This document shows positions 8,928 through 16,497 of a DNA stretch of 64,000 nucleotides, piece by piece. The stretch comes from Elusimicrobiota bacterium. GTDB taxonomy: Bacteria; Elusimicrobiota; Elusimicrobia; FEN-1173. The stretch is taken from positions 124,001-188,000 of the forward strand of contig JADKIY010000005.1 in the NCBI GenBank assembly GCA_016722575.1, given 5' to 3'. How positions within the stretch are numbered: position 1 is the first letter of the stretch; the number at the start of each line of letters is the position of its first letter. A program made the position numbers and the translations under genes. The notes under the pieces were generated by a model. The model did no database searches. It saw nothing but the letters and a program-made list of their open reading frames with translations, and had not been told where the DNA came from.

Positions 8928-11345
8928 ATGATCGGCCAACGGTGCGTCTGCGTCCATGGGCATTTTTACCAGCCGCCGCGTGAAAACCCCTGGCTGGAAG
9001 ACATCGAAGTCCAGGATTCCGCCCACCCCTACCACGACTGGAACGAGCGCATCACCCGCGAATGCTACGCCCCGAACGCCGCCTCCCGGGTGTTGGACGC
9101 CGAGGGGCGCCTCGTCGAACTCATCGACAATTATCGTCGGATCTCCTTCAATTTCGGACCCACGCTGTTGAGCTGGATGGAACGGCACGCGCCGGAAGCT
9201 TACGAAGGCCTCCGCGCGGCCGACCGCGCCAGCGTTCGGGAGCGCTCGGGCCACGGAAACGCCTGGGCCCAGGTGTACAACCACGCCATCCTGCCCCTGG
9301 CCTCCCGCCGGGACAAGGAAACCCAGGTCGCCTGGGGGATTCACGACTTTGTTTGGCGGTTCGGTCGGAAACCGGAAGGCATGTGGCTGGCGGAAACGGC
9401 CGTGGACACCGAAACGCTGAACGTTTTGATCGAACACGGAATCCGGTTTACGCTGCTCTCCCCGCAACAAGCCCGGGCGGTGCGTCCCGCGCGCCGTTCC
9501 GCCGATGCCAACGAGGGGGCCGAGTCCGCCTGGCGGGACGTCTCCGGCGGACGCATCGACCCCAGCCGACCCTACCTGTGGCGTTCGCCCGCCGGCGGCT
9601 CCATCGTTCTCTTTTTCTACGACGCCCCCATTTCCCGCGCGGTCGCCTTTGAAGGCATTTTAAACAACGGCGAAACTTTCGCCGCTCGCCTGACCGACGG
9701 GTTTTCGAACGACCGGCAGGAACCGCAACTGGTCCACATCGCCACCGACGGCGAATCCTACGGCCACCACCACCGCTTCGGCGACATGGCCCTGGCCTAC
9801 GCCCTCCAAAAGCTGGAGCAGGACCGGCGCCTCTCCCTCACCAACTACGGGGAATTCCTGGACCACCACCCGCCCACCTGGGAAGTTGAAATTCACGAAG
9901 CCTCGTCCTGGAGCTGCCCCCACGGCGTCGAACGGTGGCGGTCCAATTGCGGCTGCCGCATGGGCTCCCACGCCCATTGGAATCAGGAGTGGCGGACGCC
10001 GCTCCGCGATTCCTTGAACCATTTGGCGGAAGACATCGACCGCCTGTTCGAAACCCGCGGCGCGGATTTTTTTCTCGACCCCTGGCGCGCCCGAAACGCC
10101 TACATCGACGTGATCCTCCACCGGGCCCCCGAAACGCTCGACGCCTTTTGGAAAAGCCAGGCCCGCCGGCCTTTGTCCCCCGCGGAGCGGACGGACGCGC
10201 TCAAATTGTTGGAAATGGAGCGGCACCGCCTTTTGATGTTCACGAGCTGCGCCTGGTTTTTCGATGAAATTTCGGGTTTGGAAAGCACGACGGTCCTGCT
10301 GTCGACGGCCCGGGCCCTCCAACTGGCCGCCGGTTTTCCCGGGGGGGCGGGCCTCGAGGAATCCTTTTTATTACAGTTGGCCAAGGCCAAAAGCAACATC
10401 GCCGAATTCGGCAACGGGCGGGAGATCTACCGCCGTTTCGTGCAGCCGGTGGTGACCGATTTGCCCCGCATGGCCGCCCACCAAGCCCTTCGGACCGCCA
10501 ACGGGGCGGCGGAGGGAGGTCGCGTCTACGCCTACGATTTCGACTTGAGCGGCCAGCGAACGGACCGGTCCGGGGGGAAAACTCTCACCACCGGGATTCT
10601 GTCGGTGCGCTCCCGGGTGACGGAGGAACGTTACGCGGCCGACTACGCCGTCCTGCATCTCGGGGGGCACGATTTCCGCTGCCTGCTCCGCCCGGGAGGC
10701 GACGCCGGGTCTTTCGACCCTTTGCGCCAAACCTTTGCGGACCGTTTCAACAAACAAGGCGGGGACGATTTTTTCGACGAAATGCGACCCCATTTCGGCC
10801 CGCACGTTTACACCCTTCAGGATTTGCTTCTCGAGGAACGACGGCGAATGCTCTCCACCGTGATCGAACGGATCTTGGGCGAATTCGACGGGGCCCACCG
10901 ACGACTCGTGACGGAGAATCGCGCCTTGATCGATTACCTTCAAAAAGCCGACCACCCCATGCCGCACGCGTTCCGATTGGCCTTGGAATCCGTCCTGGGG
11001 CGCGATCTCTCCGCGGCCTTGGCCGGTTTCACGGGGGAAGCATCGACCGCCGAACCGTTGCGGCGCGTTCGCCGGGACGCCGCGGCGTTTCACGTCCAAC
11101 TTCAGTGGTCCAGCGTGACCCAGGAACTGGAATGCCATTTCCTGGGCCGGATCCGCGCCTTGGTTCAATCCCAAAAGTCGGAGGACGCCGACAAAGCCCT
11201 CTTTCTCTTGGATTTCGCCGAAGAACTGGACCTCTCGGCCACCCTCTGGGAAGCCGAAAATTTATTTTTCACCCTTTGGAAAAAACCGGCGACCGACCGA
11301 CGGGCTTTGGCGGCCTTGGCGCGCCGCCTTCGTTTCGCCGATTAA
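8928..11345 (+). CDS. Glycoside hydrolase family 57 protein with DUF3536
   Basis: An 805-residue soluble protein. The first 340 residues are a GH57 catalytic barrel: the N-terminal HGHFYQPPRENPW motif and the segment EGMWLAETAVD, whose Glu is the likely nucleophile position. The rest matches DUF3536, which is almost always found attached to this GH57 type. GH57 enzymes act on alpha-glucans (amylases, branching enzymes, glucanotransferases); the exact reaction of the DUF3536 type is not established. Its place directly after glgC supports a role in glycogen shaping or breakdown. No signal peptide is seen, so it acts in the cytoplasm. No clear ribosome binding site precedes ATG 8928. Confidence 0.87.
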   Translation: MIGQRCVCVHGHFYQPPRENPWLEDIEVQDSAHPYHDWNERITRECYAPNAASRVLDAEGRLVELIDNYRRISFNFGPTLLSWMERHAPEAYEGLRAADRASVRERSGHGNAWAQVYNHAILPLASRRDKETQVAWGIHDFVWRFGRKPEGMWLAETAVDTETLNVLIEHGIRFTLLSPQQARAVRPARRSADANEGAESAWRDVSGGRIDPSRPYLWRSPAGGSIVLFFYDAPISRAVAFEGILNNGETFAARLTDGFSNDRQEPQLVHIATDGESYGHHHRFGDMALAYALQKLEQDRRLSLTNYGEFLDHHPPTWEVEIHEASSWSCPHGVERWRSNCGCRMGSHAHWNQEWRTPLRDSLNHLAEDIDRLFETRGADFFLDPWRARNAYIDVILHRAPETLDAFWKSQARRPLSPAERTDALKLLEMERHRLLMFTSCAWFFDEISGLESTTVLLSTARALQLAAGFPGGAGLEESFLLQLAKAKSNIAEFGNGREIYRRFVQPVVTDLPRMAAHQALRTANGAAEGGRVYAYDFDLSGQRTDRSGGKTLTTGILSVRSRVTEERYAADYAVLHLGGHDFRCLLRPGGDAGSFDPLRQTFADRFNKQGGDDFFDEMRPHFGPHVYTLQDLLLEERRRMLSTVIERILGEFDGAHRRLVTENRALIDYLQKADHPMPHAFRLALESVLGRDLSAALAGFTGEASTAEPLRRVRRDAAAFHVQLQWSSVTQELECHFLGRIRALVQSQKSEDADKALFLLDFAEELDLSATLWEAENLFFTLWKKPATDRRALAALARRLRFAD

Positions 11346-11372
11346 ATCCTCGTTTCGCCCCTTCCGCGTTTT

Positions 11373-11381
11373 TGTTATACT
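11373..11381 (+). promoter_or_regulatory. Possible extended -10 promoter before the tRNA cluster
   Basis: TGTTATACT reads as an extended -10 element (TGN followed by TATACT, 11376-11381). No good -35 hexamer lies 16-18 bp upstream. It could serve the tRNA genes, but the strong hairpin at 11397-11431 begins only about 16 bases downstream and would stop most transcripts. Confidence 0.35.
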
Positions 11382-11396
11382 TCGTTCTCGGTCTCG

Positions 11397-11431
11397 ACCC
11401 CCCGCGCCGTCGCACCCTCCGGGGGGTTTTT
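11397..11431 (+). terminator. Rho-independent terminator after the GH57/DUF3536 gene
   Basis: A 7-bp stem of ACCCCCC (11397-11403) and GGGGGGT (11421-11427) encloses a 17-base loop and runs into a T tract (TTTTT). It lies 52 bases after the stop of the GH57 gene and would end the operon that starts at the promoter near 1874. Confidence 0.75.
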
Positions 11432-11480
11432 CTATCCGTCACGCCGCGAATCGAAGAGGATAGAACGCCCGTTCGATTTT

Positions 11481-11498
11481 GCGCCCGTAGCTCAATTG
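11481..11498 (+). pseudogene. Copied 5' fragment of the tRNA-Arg gene
   Basis: The 18 bases GCGCCCGTAGCTCAATTG are identical to the first 18 bases of the intact tRNA-Arg at 11574. The copies are 93 bp apart, and both are preceded by GATAGAAC at the same distance (11459 and 11552). After base 18 the sequence no longer folds as a tRNA: no anticodon arm or T arm follows. It looks like the remnant of a partial tandem duplication. Confidence 0.7.
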
Positions 11499-11573
11499 TG
11501 ACCGAGGCCGGGGGCCGAGGAAATGGTTGGAGGCCGCTAGGCCAGAAACCAGATAGAACCTCTTGCTGGATTT

Positions 11574-11647
11574 GCGCCCGTAGCTCAATTGGATAGAGCA
11601 TCTGCCTTCGGAGCAGAGGGCTGGGGGTTCAAGTCCCTCCGGGCGCG
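11574..11647 (+). tRNA. tRNA-Arg (anticodon TCG)
   Basis: A 74-base cloverleaf. The acceptor stem is GCGCCCG with CGGGCGC, the D arm GCTC/GAGC, the anticodon stem TCTGC/GCAGA around loop CTTCGGA, and the T arm GGGGG/CCCTC around TTCAAGT. The anticodon TCG reads CGA and related Arg codons. CCA is not encoded. A copy of its first 18 bases lies 93 bp upstream. Confidence 0.95.
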
Positions 11648-11732
11648 CGATTTGGTTTTTCACCCTCGCGCCACACGGCATCGGTTCAATTTAATCGTCC
11701 CCCGGTACGGCGGGGCGTTGTTCGGCGGCAGC

Positions 11733-11804
11733 GGGCCAGTAGCTCAACGGTGGAGCAAGCGCCTCTTAAGCGCAAGGCTGAGAGTTCGAGTCTCTCCTGG
11801 CCCA
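11733..11804 (+). tRNA. tRNA-Lys (anticodon CTT)
   Basis: A 72-base cloverleaf. The acceptor stem is GGGCCAG/CTGGCCC, the D arm GCTC/GAGC, the anticodon loop CTCTTAA on a GCGC/GCGC stem (with an A-A mismatch at its outer end), and the T arm GAGAG/CTCTC around TTCGAGT. The anticodon CTT reads AAG. CCA is not encoded. A run of seven T follows directly and may help end the transcript. Confidence 0.93.
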
Positions 11805-11870
11805 GTTTTTTTACGCCCTATCCCTTTGGCGATTGTGGAAACGCCGTGGTCCTGGACCCGGCGGGTCTTC

Positions 11871-11952
11871 GCGAGGATGGCGGAATTGGCAGACGCGTAC
11901 GGCTTAGGACCGTATGCCGAAAGGCGTGTGGGTTCAAGTCCCTCTCCTCGCA
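11871..11952 (+). tRNA. tRNA-Leu (anticodon TAG)
   Basis: An 82-base class II tRNA with a long variable arm (TGCCGAAAGGCG). The acceptor stem is GCGAGGA/TCCTCGC, the anticodon stem TACGG/CCGTA around loop CTTAGGA, and the T loop TTCAAGT. The anticodon TAG reads CTA and other CTN Leu codons. CCA is not encoded. Confidence 0.95.
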
Positions 11953-11967
11953 GATTTGAACGACGGA

Positions 11968-11990
11968 CTTGACCGGGCGCGCCCGTCAAG
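11968..11990 (+). promoter_or_regulatory. Near-perfect palindrome upstream of tig
   Basis: The arms CTTGACCGGGCG and CGCCCGTCAAG are reverse complements apart from one extra C, giving an 11-bp dyad with a single bulge. It lies 16 bases after tRNA-Leu and 36 bases before the tig start. No T tract follows, so it is not a standard terminator. It could be an operator or an RNA processing hairpin. It is not the CIRCE heat-shock element. Confidence 0.4.
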
Positions 11991-12026
11991 CGGATGGGGA
12001 AAATAAAGCGGCACGGAGATTGATTT

Positions 12027-13382
12027 ATGTTCGGTTGGAAAAAAAAGGGAAAAGACGGTGCGGTGGCGGACAAAGAGGGGGAGGCGCCTCTGGCCGAAGT
12101 GAAGGTCAAGGTGAAGGACCGGAAGAATTGCGCCGTTCTGCTGGCGGTGGAAGTGCCGGCGGACCAAGTTAAAAAAGCGACGGAAGAGTCTTTCCGGCGC
12201 GTTCAGTCCCGGGCCAAAATGCCCGGGTTCCGGCCCGGCAAGGCCCCGATCGAAATGGTCAAAAAGAATTTCCAGGACGCCGCCTGGGAAGACGCGCTGG
12301 ACCGCCTTTTGCGGGAATCCGTCTACAGCGCGGTCACCCAGGAGAACGTCGTTCCCATCACGACCCCCGTCGTGGACAAAATCGACGGCGACCCGACCAA
12401 AGCCCTCCGATTCGAAGTGAAGGTCGAATGCGCCCCCACGGTGGAACCCAAGGACTACAAAGGGTTGCCTCTTCAAAAAAAAGCCCGCCCCGTGACGGAC
12501 GCGGACACCGATAAACGTCTCAACGACCTTCGGGAATCCAACGCCAAACTCGTGCTTTCCAAAGACGCCGCGGTGGATAAAAAACATTTCGTGGTCGCCG
12601 ATTACGACAGCTTTTTGGAAGGTCAACCCGTCGCCAACGGATCCGCCAAGAATCAACTCATCGAGATGGCGGCGCCCCAAAACGTCGACGGATTCACCGA
12701 GGGGCTTCTGGGCGCCAAAGACGGCGACACCCGGGAAGTGCCGGTGCGCTTTCCCGACGTCCACCCGCAAAAAGAGTTGGCCGGAAAAACGGTTCAATTC
12801 AAAGTCACCGTGACGGCGATCAAAGAGAAGGAAATGCCGGTCTTGGACGACGAATTCGCCAAAGACCTCGGCGTTGAAAGCCTGGCCGCGCTCAAAGACC
12901 GCCTGCGCAAAGATTTGGAAACCGGCGCGGAACGGGCGCTCCGGCAGGACCTGGAGAAGCAAGTCATTGACGGGCTTCTCCAACACAATGTCTTCGACGT
13001 GCCGCCCTCCCAGATTGAGGAGCGGGCCCGTCATCTCACCGCCCAGGTGAAGGACTACTTGGCTCAGCAGGGCGCCTCGGAGGCGGATTGGAAATCCGCC
13101 GAACCGAAAATGTTGGAGAAAAACCGTCCCGAGGCCGAGCGCCAGGTGCGATTGTCCTATTTGTTGTCCCGAATCGCCGAAATGGAAAAAATCAATGTCG
13201 AGGAAACCGACGTGGACGCGCAAATTCGGAAAATTGTGGACGGCGCCCGCCCGGAACAACGGACGGATGTGGAAAATTGGATGAAGGGGCGACGCGACAC
13301 GCTTCGCGCGCAGTTGCGCGAGGAACGCCTTTTCGACTTTTTGATTCAACAGGCCAAAGTCACCGAAGTTCCGGCGGCTTAA
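12027..13382 (+). CDS. tig: Trigger factor (ribosome-associated chaperone / prolyl isomerase)
   Basis: A 451-residue protein of normal trigger factor length. The ribosome-binding tail motif is present as GFRPGKAP near residue 70. The FKBP-like domain lies around 160-250, followed by the long helical C-terminal arms. It begins with a basic 25-residue stretch (MFGWKKKGKDG...) ahead of the usual first strand, a small extension. Trigger factor binds at the ribosomal exit tunnel and shields nascent chains. GGAG lies 8 bases before ATG 12027. It is the first gene of the common tig-clpP-clpX cluster; clpP starts 26 bases after its stop. Confidence 0.93.
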   Translation: MFGWKKKGKDGAVADKEGEAPLAEVKVKVKDRKNCAVLLAVEVPADQVKKATEESFRRVQSRAKMPGFRPGKAPIEMVKKNFQDAAWEDALDRLLRESVYSAVTQENVVPITTPVVDKIDGDPTKALRFEVKVECAPTVEPKDYKGLPLQKKARPVTDADTDKRLNDLRESNAKLVLSKDAAVDKKHFVVADYDSFLEGQPVANGSAKNQLIEMAAPQNVDGFTEGLLGAKDGDTREVPVRFPDVHPQKELAGKTVQFKVTVTAIKEKEMPVLDDEFAKDLGVESLAALKDRLRKDLETGAERALRQDLEKQVIDGLLQHNVFDVPPSQIEERARHLTAQVKDYLAQQGASEADWKSAEPKMLEKNRPEAERQVRLSYLLSRIAEMEKINVEETDVDAQIRKIVDGARPEQRTDVENWMKGRRDTLRAQLREERLFDFLIQQAKVTEVPAA

Positions 13383-13408
13383 CACACACCCAAGAAGGGG
13401 GAATCGCT

Positions 13409-14020
13409 ATGCCCGGCATCATCCCAACCATCATCGAACGCTGGAACCAAGGCGCGGCCGTGGGGTACGATATCTACTCCCGGCTCCTGAAGGATCGAAT
13501 CATTTTCATCGGCGGCTACGGCGGGGCCATCGACACGGACTCGGCCAACGCCATCATCGCCCAATTGCTCTACCTGGACGCCGAAGACCCGGAGCGGGAC
13601 ATCAATCTCTACATCAATTCTCCCGGCGGCATGGTGACGGCGGGCTTGGCGGTGTACGACACCATTCAGTACATCAAAGCGCCCATCACCACCATCTGCC
13701 TCGGCATGGCGATGTCCTTCGGGGCCCTGCTTCTGGCGGCCGGACGCAAAGGAAAGCGCTACGCCCTGCCCAACGCGCGCATCATGATTCACCAGCCCCT
13801 GATTTACGGCGAAGGCCTTTCGGGGCAGGTGACCGACATCGCCATCGAAGCCAAGGAACTGGACCACACCAAAGACCGCCTCACGGACATTTTGGCGCGG
13901 CACACGGGTCAACCCCTGGCCAAAGTCAAGGCCGACTGCGAACGGAACTATTACATGTCCTCGGACGAGGCCAAAGCCTACGGCCTGATCGACGAAGTTT
14001 TTGTGCCGCGGCACAAATAA
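13409..14020 (+). CDS. clpP: ClpP-family protease subunit with Asn in place of the catalytic Asp
   Basis: A 203-residue ClpP (S14) subunit in the tig-clpP-clpX cluster, where it should form the proteolytic barrel for ClpX. The nucleophile Ser103 (AMSFGA) and His128 (IMIHQP) are present. The third triad residue is normally Asp in the segment written as (D/E)RDxF(L/M); here the aligned segment is CERNYYMSS, so it is Asn180. The codon AAC is clear in the sequence. Residues next to the nucleophile are also changed (usual AASMG). Ser-His-Asn triads are known, for example in Listeria ClpP1, which works mainly with a partner ClpP. The start at ATG 13409 follows AAGGGGG at 7 bases. Confidence 0.92.
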   Translation: MPGIIPTIIERWNQGAAVGYDIYSRLLKDRIIFIGGYGGAIDTDSANAIIAQLLYLDAEDPERDINLYINSPGGMVTAGLAVYDTIQYIKAPITTICLGMAMSFGALLLAAGRKGKRYALPNARIMIHQPLIYGEGLSGQVTDIAIEAKELDHTKDRLTDILARHTGQPLAKVKADCERNYYMSSDEAKAYGLIDEVFVPRHK

Positions 14021-14035
14021 GGCCCTCCCATCGAC

Positions 14036-15295
14036 GTGACGACCCCCACCGGCAAAGAAAACAAAGACGCCCTGCAGTGCATTTTCTGCGGGAAAGGGAA
14101 ACGCGAGGGCCTTCGGCTCATCGGCGGCCAGGGCATCTACGTCTGCGAAGATTGCGTGCGGAATTCCCACGCCTTGCTGACCCGCTTGACCGAAGAGGAA
14201 GACCGGCGGGCCCAGCGGGCGTTGCCCAAACCTTCGCAAATCAAGAAGGTGTTGGACGACTTTGTGGTGGGGCAGGAGCAAGCCAAACGCATTCTTTCGG
14301 TCGCCGTCTACAATCACTACCGGCGGGTGGAGACGCTGGCCAAGGAATCCTCGCCCGACGTCGAGCTTCAGAAATCCAACATCCTCTTCGTGGGGCCCAC
14401 CGGAACGGGGAAAACCCTCATGGCTCAAACGCTGGCGCGCCTCCTGCACGTGCCCTTCGCCATCGCCGACGCCACCACCTTGACCGAAGCCGGGTACGTG
14501 GGCGAAGACGTCGAAAACATCATCCTCCGCCTCCTCCAAAACGCCAATTACGACGTCAAGCGGGCGGAACGGGGCATCGTTTACATCGACGAAATCGACA
14601 AAACCTCCCGCAAGGCCGATTCGCCCTCCATCACGCGGGACGTTTCCGGGGAAGGGGTGCAGCAGGCCCTTCTTAAAATCCTGGAAGGGACCGTGGCGGC
14701 CGTGCCGCCCCAAGGCGGTCGAAAACACCCCCAGCAGGAATACATCCAGGTCAACACGACGAACATCCTCTTCATTTGCGGCGGCGCTTTCGAAGGCCTG
14801 GAAAAAGTGATCGAGCAGCGGCTGGGCAAGTTCGGCATGGGGTTCGGCGTCGATCCGAAACCCAAAAAGCGCGAGGACATGGGCGATATTCTCAAACACG
14901 TCCAACCCGAAGACTTGATCCAATACGGGCTCATCCCCGAACTCGTGGGCCGGCTGCCCGTTTTGGCGAATTTGGAAAATCTGGACGAGGCCGCTTTGGT
15001 CGAGGTGCTCACCCGACCCAAGAACGCCCTCGTCAAGCAGTACCAGAAAATGTTCACCCTCGAAGGCGTGGAACTTTCTTTTAACGAAGACAGCCTCAAA
15101 GCCATCGCCCGTTTGGCCATCAAACGGGGATCCGGCGCCCGCGGTTTGCGGTCGATCCTCGAAGAGATCCTGCTGGGCACCATGTATGAATTGCCCGAAC
15201 AGACGGGGCTTCAGCGGGTGGTGATCGACGGGGACGTGGTGGCGAAGAAAAAGGAACCCGTCCGCGTCTACGAAAGCATTAAAAAAACAGCCTGA
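14036..15295 (+). CDS. clpX: ATP-dependent Clp protease ATP-binding subunit ClpX
   Basis: A 419-residue AAA+ unfoldase. The N-terminal zinc-binding domain has Cys15/Cys18 and Cys37/Cys40. Walker A is GPTGTGKT, Walker B is IVYIDEIDK, and the substrate pore loop is GYVG (in TEAGYVGEDVENI). The ClpP-docking loop, usually IGF or LGF, reads MGF here (268-270), a mild variation beside an unusual ClpP. ClpX unfolds tagged substrates and feeds them to ClpP. The GTG start lies 15 bases after clpP. Confidence 0.95.
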   Translation: MTTPTGKENKDALQCIFCGKGKREGLRLIGGQGIYVCEDCVRNSHALLTRLTEEEDRRAQRALPKPSQIKKVLDDFVVGQEQAKRILSVAVYNHYRRVETLAKESSPDVELQKSNILFVGPTGTGKTLMAQTLARLLHVPFAIADATTLTEAGYVGEDVENIILRLLQNANYDVKRAERGIVYIDEIDKTSRKADSPSITRDVSGEGVQQALLKILEGTVAAVPPQGGRKHPQQEYIQVNTTNILFICGGAFEGLEKVIEQRLGKFGMGFGVDPKPKKREDMGDILKHVQPEDLIQYGLIPELVGRLPVLANLENLDEAALVEVLTRPKNALVKQYQKMFTLEGVELSFNEDSLKAIARLAIKRGSGARGLRSILEEILLGTMYELPEQTGLQRVVIDGDVVAKKKEPVRVYESIKKTA

Positions 15296-15319
15296 TTTTT
15301 TAACCCTGGAGGATTGTCC

Positions 15320-16456
15320 ATGAAAAAATACTATCTCATCACCCCGGGCCCGACGCCCGTTCCGCCCGAAGTCGCCGCCCAAAGCGCCCTGCCGGTTTTG
15401 CACCACCGCACCAACGAATTCGGCGCCTTGTTTGAAAAAGCCATCCTGGGCATGAAATACGTTTATCAAACCGCCCACGACGTCTTGATGATCACGGGCT
15501 CCGGCACCGGCGCCATGGAATCCGCGGTGGCCAACCTGACTTCCCCCGGGGACAAAGTGATCGTTCTCTCCTCGGGCTCCTTCGGCGAGCGCTGGGTGAA
15601 AATCAACGAGGCCTTCGGCACGAAAGTCGTGGCGGTCCGCCAGGAGTGGGGCAAAGCCATCGACCCGCAGAAAGCCCTGGAGGCCCTGCGCGCGAACCCG
15701 GACGCCAAAGCGGTGTTCATGCAGCACACGGAAACCTCGACCGGCGTCGTGAACGATTTGAAGACCCTCGGTCAGATGATCTCCGAAACCGGCGCCGTGT
15801 CCGTCGTGGACGCGATTTCCGGCCTGGGCGGCGAGGAATTGCGGATGGACGACTGGAAACTGGACGTCGTGCTGACCGGCTCCCAAAAGGGCTTGATGGT
15901 GGCGCCCGGCTTGGCCTTCGCGGCCGTCGGCCCCCGGGCTTGGCCCGTGGTCGAGAAGTCCCGGAATCCCAAATTCTATTTTGACTACAAGCAAATCAAG
16001 AAATCGGTCGGGGACAAGGAAACGCCCTGGACCCCCGCCGTGACCTTGGTCGCGAGCCTGGTGACCGCCCTCGAAATGATCAAAAAAGACGGCATCGAGA
16101 ACGTCTGGGCCCGGCATCGGCGATTGGCCACCATGGCCCGGGCCGGCATGCAGGCCCTGGGGTTGGACCTCCTGGCCGACCGCCCCTGCGCGGTGCTCAC
16201 CTCCGCCAAGTTGCCCGCCTCCGTGGACGGCAAAAAGTTGATCAACTGGCTCCGGGACGAACACGGGGTCTCCGTGGCCGGCGGCCAGGAACAACTGGCC
16301 GGCAAAATCGTCCGCCTGGCCCACATGGGCTACATGGACCACTTCGACCTGATCATCGGTTTGACGGCCTTGGAATGGGCGCTCAAGAAATTCGGCCACC
16401 CCGTCACCCCGGGCAAAGCCGTGCAGGTCGCCCAGGAAGCGTTGGCCCTCGCGTAA
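15320..16456 (+). CDS. Class V aminotransferase (alanine-glyoxylate/serine-pyruvate type)
   Basis: A 378-residue PLP enzyme of the alanine-glyoxylate aminotransferase family. It starts with the typical ITPGPTPVPPEV segment, has the phosphate-binding SGTGAME and DAISGLGG, and a Schiff-base lysine at Lys190 in TGSQKGL. ATG 15320 follows CTGGAGGA at a good distance. serA starts 41 bases downstream, so it probably supplies the phosphoserine aminotransferase step (or makes glycine/serine from glyoxylate or hydroxypyruvate) in place of a classical SerC. This role is inferred from context. Family members of this kind are often annotated simply as alanine--glyoxylate aminotransferase. Confidence 0.9.
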   Translation: MKKYYLITPGPTPVPPEVAAQSALPVLHHRTNEFGALFEKAILGMKYVYQTAHDVLMITGSGTGAMESAVANLTSPGDKVIVLSSGSFGERWVKINEAFGTKVVAVRQEWGKAIDPQKALEALRANPDAKAVFMQHTETSTGVVNDLKTLGQMISETGAVSVVDAISGLGGEELRMDDWKLDVVLTGSQKGLMVAPGLAFAAVGPRAWPVVEKSRNPKFYFDYKQIKKSVGDKETPWTPAVTLVASLVTALEMIKKDGIENVWARHRRLATMARAGMQALGLDLLADRPCAVLTSAKLPASVDGKKLINWLRDEHGVSVAGGQEQLAGKIVRLAHMGYMDHFDLIIGLTALEWALKKFGHPVTPGKAVQVAQEALALA

Positions 16457-16497
16457 CAGCGACGGACCGACCTTGATTTCGTTCTGAAGGGACTCCC

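Noticed and set aside
11481..11573. Fourth tRNA gene
   Set aside because: After the first 18 bases no anticodon or T arm can be folded, so it is a fragment only.
11589..11972. 127-codon + strand frame
   Set aside because: It runs through three tRNA genes and cannot be a protein gene.
13379..16399. 1006-codon - strand open frame
   Set aside because: It is antisense to clpP, clpX and the aminotransferase gene, all of which have clear family matches on the + strand.
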